From positions 10,091,334 to 10,155,333 of the forward strand of contig CM034236.1 of NCBI GenBank assembly GCA_019916065.1: a stretch of DNA of 64,000 bases, written 5' to 3'. The translations under genes and the position numbers were made by a program. The number at the start of each line of letters is the position of its first letter. The first letter of the stretch is position 1. The notes under the pieces were generated by a model, which saw only the letters and a list, made by a program, of their open reading frames with translations, was not told the origin of the DNA and made no database searches. Shown in pieces: positions 58,901 to 64,000 of this stretch. Origin of the DNA: Vitellaria paradoxa. Its lineage: Eukaryota; Streptophyta; Magnoliopsida; Ericales; Sapotaceae.

Positions 58901-60480
58901 GCATGTTGTGTATGAGCAATCTGATATGCACCCAACATGACATATTTGATATCCCTCCCAAGTAGAATAAAAATTTTTTATATATTAAGCACCATAAAAT
59001 TTTTTATATTAACTGACAATCAAATATAAAATAATAGATCTAAATTTCATTAAAAAAATAGAAAAAATAATTGCAATATTAGTACTACTACGTACTGTCT
59101 AACATATATACCCTTACAAACTCTAATTCAACACATCAACGCAAATTATGTGGAATTTTATAGTCGAATGGTAGTGATCTTAATCATGTTTCAAGTTACT
59201 TTGATTTTTACCTACTTCTCAATGGTAGTCGCGGCTGTTACTCTAATTTCCAAGTTGCATTTATAGTGGCAAAAAATTGATAAAGACTGATAAAATTTAC
59301 AAACTTATAATTTGTTAAGTGAGACAAAAAGTTAGTAACTTTTGAAAATTTTTTATATTTTTTGATAAAATTTGGAGTTACGCATGAAGCCTAAGTTTCA
59401 GAATATATATATGTGTATATGTATATAATAACGGAATTACTATATGACAACAGGAGGCCATGGCTCCCAAATTTTGAAAAAAAAATCTATATATATAGTA
59501 TTAGTGCATTTATAAATATATATTTTTATCAAATTAGGCAACTCCAACCATTTTACTTTAAGTCATTAATAAAACACGAGACTTAATTTTGGGCAATTAG
59601 TGAGATATGTGCCATTAGGAAGTTATAGGATTTGATTCTTGAATTTAACCATTAATAAAATATAGTAGTTGACCCTTGAATTGGGCTATTACTAGTCTAA
59701 CTTAATTAATTGAACAATTTTTAAATAAGTTTATGAATGAATTTTATATATTTGCTTATTTTTTTAAGACCATAACTTTTTTTTTTTTAAGCTAACTCAA
59801 TCCATCAAACTAAGTTTTTAAGACCATAACCTATGATTGTAATTTTGAGGTTGGAGAAAAAATATTAAAATTTATAAGAATTAACTCTCCTTTATTAAAT
59901 TTTTAGTTTCGTCTCTGTATATATATATACGAGTAATAATCCGTACCTAGCTAGCTACAACATTTTAAATAAAATTAGTATTAAATTTCTTATATAGTTA
60001 AAACTTTGAACAAAAAGTTCAAATCGAAAAAATTATAATAATTTATGTGTTTTAATTTTTTTTTCAAAACTTTATGACCTAACAACTATTACATGTGTTT
60101 TACTCTATTTCTCTTCAATTAATTTTTGATAATCACCATAGAAGAAAATAAAAAATTATGATACTTTAATTTAAAAGATTTAACTTTTTGGAAACCATAA
60201 TTGAGCAGAATTTAAATTGATAATTTTAATTTGTATATGATCTCAACTCCCGAAATATAGTAAAATTTAAAATGTCCAAACCGTTTTGTAAAATAGATAG
60301 TAGTAAGATCCACTAAAATAAGAATTGAACGAAAAATTAAAAATATAAAAATGATCTAATTAATCATTAAATAAAAAATAAGTCTTAATCATTAAAGTTT
60401 AGTTTGTAAAAAAAAAAAACATTTTAATCCTCTGTTGTATTATATAGAATATAGCGTTGCTGTTATATATGAAGGTAGCT
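58901..60480. other. AT-rich intergenic region, nothing recognised
   Basis: Short similarity to the region upstream of JIP23-like copy 1 (TTGATATCCCTCCCAAGTAG, near 58950) is noted. There is no credible ORF. Confidence 0.5.
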
Positions 60481-60492
60481 TCTAATTAAGCC

Positions 60493-60500
60493 TATAAATA
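60493..60500 (+). promoter_or_regulatory. TATA box of the gene starting at 60665
   Basis: TATAAATA lies in a relatively GC-rich context (CCTATAAATACCCACC). It predicts transcription starting at about 60525 and a 5'UTR of about 140 bases that includes a C-run and an A-run at 60593-60623. Confidence 0.65.
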
Positions 60501-60664
60501 CCCACCTCAGGTTTGAGTGTAATATTACTACTTTTAAATTCCTGCTAAGCCTTGACTGTGTCCACGTTACACTTTCCTTCATTCTCCAACCAACCCCCCC
60601 CCCCCCCCAAAAAAAAAAAAAAACAAAAAAAGGACCAAACGGAAAAAAAACTCCGTTTCCTAAT

Positions 60665-63600
60665 ATGGCTGTTGTTCTTCTTGATGCTGAACAGCTGCGG
60701 ACTCTCGCCAAAGTGATTTACCACAAAGAAGTGGAGGCCATAAGAAACATCCAATTCAAGTCGGAACCAGATCGAGCAGCGTACCTGAGGGATTGCAAGG
60801 AGAACTACGAAGCCGGGTTGGCTCTCCTCCAATCCGGCGATCAACTGAAGCGTGAGTTTCCGGCCGACAAGGTGAAGACTCATATTGCCCACGAGATCTA
60901 TTCTTATCTCGAAATGGGCGTCAACTCTGCACTCCAAGGGTTCCGCAACTACAAAATACGAATGAGCTATATCACGAAAATTAAGGACTACGCCGATGAC
61001 GCGATGAAGTGCCTGCGCACATTTGACAGCGCGGATGTAGCGGCGGCAGAACAGCTGGCGGAAAGCGCAGTCGCATTCAAGAACTTTATGTTTGAGTTTC
61101 ACAGGACGATGCAAAGTCCTCTATCCCGAGCCTTCTCAAGAATGTTGCACCAGAGTGGGACCACTTATCAGCAACTATTAACCAAGTATGCATACATCTA
61201 CTTTTTCGGGTTCTTTTTGGTTAGCTGGGTTCTCGTCGAAGGGGCGTTTGAAGGTCAAAATTTTAGTAATTTTTAATATTTTTTATTCAAAATTTATTAG
61301 TTATAATTTTTGATGTGTTTGGTAAAATAATTACAATTTTTAATAATTTTTTACAACTTTTAGATATTTGGTAAAAATTTTTTGTAGTTTTTAATAATTT
61401 TTAGTAACTTTTTATGTGTTTGGTAAAAATTTTAGTAATTTTTAACATTTTTTAATAACTTTTTGTGTATTTGATAAAATCATGATGTGACAAATTATTG
61501 TAACAAAATAAGCGATAAAAATTGTTGCCTTGCCAAACGCACAAAGTTACAACTTTTGATAGTTTTTTATATTTTTTTGGAATGCTAGACAGGGCCTAAC
61601 TGAACAAAAAGTTAGGAGATGAAGAAAACTGAAATACAACAAAAATTAAGTTGAATAAAGAGTTTAAAAATAAAGTGAGTTAGATTACAAAAATTTAAGA
61701 GTTGATTTAAATTTGAAAAAAAAAATTAATTAAAAAAAAGGGAAAATTGTATCCAAGTCATACTTGGTAATCTTTTAAAGTTATTAGTCATACCCAAAAA
61801 AAAGTATTGCTTTTAAGTCACATTAATGTGAAAAATTTTGTATTTAAGTCATACTTTTGAGTGGGTCCCACGGGTTTGTTTTAAATATAATTTATAATAT
61901 GACTTAAATACCCTTTTTCTATAATTAATTGAGAAGAAGTTGCCGAAAATTATGGAACCGAGAATCACGTTTTCCGTTTTTGTTTCATTCCTTATAAATC
62001 GCGTGAACAAGCATATAGTGAGATAAAAATCTGTTAAAAGATTATATACGAAGGAATACACACGGATTATGCGAGTTTGTGCTGTGAGATTAACGTCGGT
62101 TGAAGTAATATATACGGATCTGGATTACGTATTTAAACACATGACTGCGATACTATTTTTTTTAGGATGCATACTCGTTCAAAAACAGTACCGCATGACT
62201 CTATCATGCAAACATCACATTTAAACACAGCAAACATCAAATTTAAACACAAAAATAGTTCACATATCAAACGAATGACCGACAGTACCGCATGTGTGAC
62301 AGTACCACATGTCTGCGGTACTGTTTTTTTTAGTATGCATACTCGTTCAAAAACAGTACCGCATGACTCTATCATGCAAATATCACATGTAAACACAAAA
62401 ATAGTTCACTTATCAAACGAATGACCGACAGTACCGCATGTGTGACAGTACCACATGTCTGCGGTACTGTTTTTAAAAGCGGTACTGTTTTTTTTAGGAT
62501 GCATGCTCGTTCAAAAACAGTACCGCATGACTCTATCATGCAAACATCACATATAAACACAAAAATAGTTCACTTATCAAACAATGACCGACAGTACCGC
62601 ATGTATGACAGTACCACATGTCTGCGGTACTGTTTTTTTTAGGATGCATGTTCGTTCAAAAACAGTACCGCATGACTCTATCATGCAAACATCACATGTA
62701 AACACAAAAATAGTTCACATATCAAACGAATGACCGACAGTACCGCATGTGTGATAGTACCACATGTCTGCGGTATTGTTTTTTTTAGGATGCATGCTCG
62801 TTCAAAAATAGTACCGCATGACTTTATCATGCAAACATCACATGTAAACACAAAAATAGTTCACTTATCAAACGAATGACCGACAGTACCGCATGTGTGA
62901 CAGTACCACATGTTTGCGGTACTATTTTTTTTAGGATGTATGCTCGTTCAAAAATAGTACCGCATGACTCTATCATGCAAAGAATGGTGCTATTTTATTA
63001 TGCGGTACTGTTTTATTATGCGGTACTGTTTATTATGCAATACTGTTTTATTATGCGGTACTGTTTTTATGCGGTAATGTTTTATTATGTGGTACTATTT
63101 TTTATGCGTTATTGTTTTATTATGTGGTACTGTTTTCCTAAACAGTTTTGATTTTGTTTCCAAAAATTAGTTTTGCTTGCTTTGTAAAGAAGATGGAAAG
63201 TCGTGGAATTAAATTTTTCTCAAACTGTTTTGATTTTGTTTCCAAAATCGATTTTGCTTGCTTTATAAAGAAGATGGAATGTCACGGAAATTATGAGTAA
63301 AGTGTGCACTATTTTCGGATAAAACTGGCAGTTTTGAAATGTAGTGAAAAACACGTGATATCCTTTTTTGTCTTTTTGTTGCAAGTGTGACTTATTCACA
63401 AGCAAGTTTTTTGGGTATGACTTAAACCATTATAAGTCCATAAATAGTGACCGGCTTCCAAAAACCCCAAAAAAAAATCTGGGCTAAGTTACGCGGGTTA
63501 CAACCCAGGAGTAAGTTCACCCATGACGTTTGGAGTAACAAAACAATTAGTAAAAATTAATAAAATTGTAATCTCTTAATTGATATAAAAAAATTAAAAT

Positions 63601-63894
63601 TTTTTTTAAATTATTAAAATTTTTTTATAAATTAATACATTCAATCTGTTTTTTTTGGGGGGGGGGGGGGGTAAGTAATACATTCAATCTGTTGGTTAAA
63701 GAAATGGATGGAGTTCAATTTGAAGCCTTCTTTGCACTAAAAAGAAGGAAAAACTTTGGCCATAAGGATCAGGACATCTCCAACATTTTCTTTTCCCTTT
63801 CGGATTCCTTTGATTCTCTCCTGAATGCAGGTACGCTGCAAAACTCAAATTCAAAGGGCCATACCAGAATTTGAGTGACAAAGAGAAAATACAG
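60665..63894 (+). CDS. Protein of unknown function, exons 1-2 (3' part beyond the window)
   Basis: Exon 1 is 60665-61185 (173 codons plus 2 bases, donor AA|GTATGC). The intron is 61186-63830. Exon 2 is 63831-63894 (acceptor GCAG|G, donor CAG|GTAATT), and the split Lys codon is completed correctly. The visible 195 residues are mostly predicted helix, charged and Ala-rich (KVIYHKEVEAIRNIQF, AAYLRDCKENYEAGLALLQ, FPADKVKTHIAHEIYSYLEM, AAAEQLAESAVAFKNFMFEF), then KYAAKLKFKGPYQNLSDKEK in exon 2. There is no signal peptide. The open frame past 61185 becomes hydrophobic intron sequence and is not coding. G/C use is clearly higher than in its surroundings, as for a real gene. I do not recognise the family. 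The intron holds a tandem-repeat patch and a 1.7-kb palindrome-array element. Confidence 0.7.
61285..61485. repeat. Degenerate tandem repeat in the intron, about 60-bp unit
   Basis: Three to four units share TTTTTAATAATTTTTnnnAA, CTTTTnnnTGTTTGGTAAAA and ATTTTAGTAA. It may be part of a MITE ending near 61595 (TAGACAGGGCCTA), but its borders are not fixed. Confidence 0.5.
62145..63000. repeat. Tandem array of about 145-170-bp units, each with a hairpin-forming ACAGTACCGCA pair
   Basis: Units begin near 62164, 62334, 62498, 62641, 62787 and 62933 with GGATGCATGCTCGTTCAAAA. They continue ACAGTACCGCATGACTCTAT, CATGCAAACATCACATGTAA and CACAAAAATAGTTCACTTAT. Then comes ACAGTACCGCA, about 21 bases, and its inverse TGCGGTACTGT (for example 62282-62292 and 62314-62324). 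Confidence 0.85.
62990..63135. repeat. Short-period array of TTATGCGGTACTGTTTTA
   Basis: Eight to nine degenerate copies, 16-21 bp apart, of (T)TATGCGGTACTGTTT. It adjoins the larger array of the same element. Confidence 0.85.
63625..63695. repeat. Direct repeat around a G-run
   Basis: TAATACATTCAATCTGTT occurs on both sides of a T-run and a G-run (63650-63671), about 45 bp apart, just upstream of exon 2 of the last gene. Confidence 0.8.
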
Positions 63895-64000
63895 GTAATT
63901 AAATATCCTTTATTGCTTTCTTCATTATATATTAATTTGCTAACATCTTTAATGATTAAACGCGTGTATACATTTTTCTGGACCAAATTTGTCCTCACCA

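Larger units (their letters stand above)
61740..63468 (-). mobile_element. Palindrome-array element, copy 3 (inverted), 1729 bp, in an intron
   Basis: On the minus strand it starts GGGGTTTTTGGAAGCCGGTC, continues TTTAAGTCATACCCAAAAAA, AAGTCACACTTGCAAC and CAAAACTGCCAGTTTTATC, and ends TTAAAAGATTACCAAGTATG then CAATTTTCCC. It is collinear at both ends with copies 1 and 2. Poly-A on both sides (AAAAAAAA at 61732-61739 and 63469-63476) hides the exact duplication. Here the two ends clearly share GTCATACCCAAAAAA and AAGTCACA(T/C)T motifs in opposite orientation. Confidence 0.75.

Noticed and set aside
60463..61114. Minus-strand frames opposite exon 1 of the last gene
   Set aside because: The plus strand has the splice sites, TATA box and coherent protein. 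The minus frames run into the C-run/A-run 5'UTR.
30391..63135. GTAC arrays as a CRISPR array
   Set aside because: The window is plant nuclear DNA, the repeats are long and variable without unique spacers, and there are no cas genes. They are tandem repeats within transposons.
62133..63151. Frames with repeated CGTV/VPHVCGTV motifs on both strands
   Set aside because: These are translations of the tandem hairpin array; frames shift between units and have no independent support.

Overview
This is a stretch of plant nuclear DNA, very probably from a eudicot. It is AT-rich, gene-poor and dominated by nested transposable elements and non-coding repeats. The plant assignment rests on a NETWORKED (NET1)-type C-terminus, two 23-kDa jasmonate-induced-protein (JIP23)-like genes with GT-AG introns, a Tekay-like Ty3 retrotransposon with long LTRs, plant-type hAT and Mutator-like elements, and tRNA-derived SINEs. 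The species cannot be told from the sequence.

Genes. (1) The last part of a NET1-like actin-binding protein gene runs off the left edge (1-455, +). (2) JIP23-like copy 1 (1803-7966, +) has its second exon split by a 3.8-kb hAT element (about 4076-7876), flanked by a 9-bp direct repeat; the element's transposase is itself dead. (3) JIP23-like copy 2 (complement of 19744-21089) is intact: two exons, 210 codons plus stop, and a clear TATA box. Copies 1 and 2 are convergent inverted duplicates that share promoter, coding and 3'-flank sequence. (4) A gene of unknown function starts at 60665 (+) and leaves the window on the right. Its first intron holds a 1.7-kb transposable element.

Transposable elements. 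A full-length Ty3/gypsy element (37276-46290, TSD GCCTT) has nearly identical 2-kb LTRs, with three substitutions noticed, but three clustered +1 shifts in pol. A 3.3-kb solo LTR of a related lineage lies at 12680-16007 (TSD TTAAA, minus). Short DNA elements with visible target-site duplications lie at 8532-8795, 18746-19298, 21930-22397, 34122-34408 and 35306-35775. SINEs lie at 25550-25665, 51445-51548 and about 51701-51815.

Repeat landscape. Between about 10.8 and 58.9 kb most of the remaining sequence is a mosaic of one non-coding repeat unit of roughly 1.3-1.5 kb, in four recognisable modules (called A, M, B and K here). Most copies left of about 29.2 kb point one way and most copies right of 29.7 kb point the other. 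Other elements have inserted into these copies repeatedly.

Most unusual: three elements at 29925-31976, 56665-58495 and 61740-63468 (the last inverted) share their terminal 150-300 bp and have 8-10-bp target duplications. Each carries a tandem array built on the same palindromic core (ACAGTACCG / CGGTACTGT), but the array unit differs completely in each copy. They look like a non-autonomous Mutator-like family that I do not recognise.
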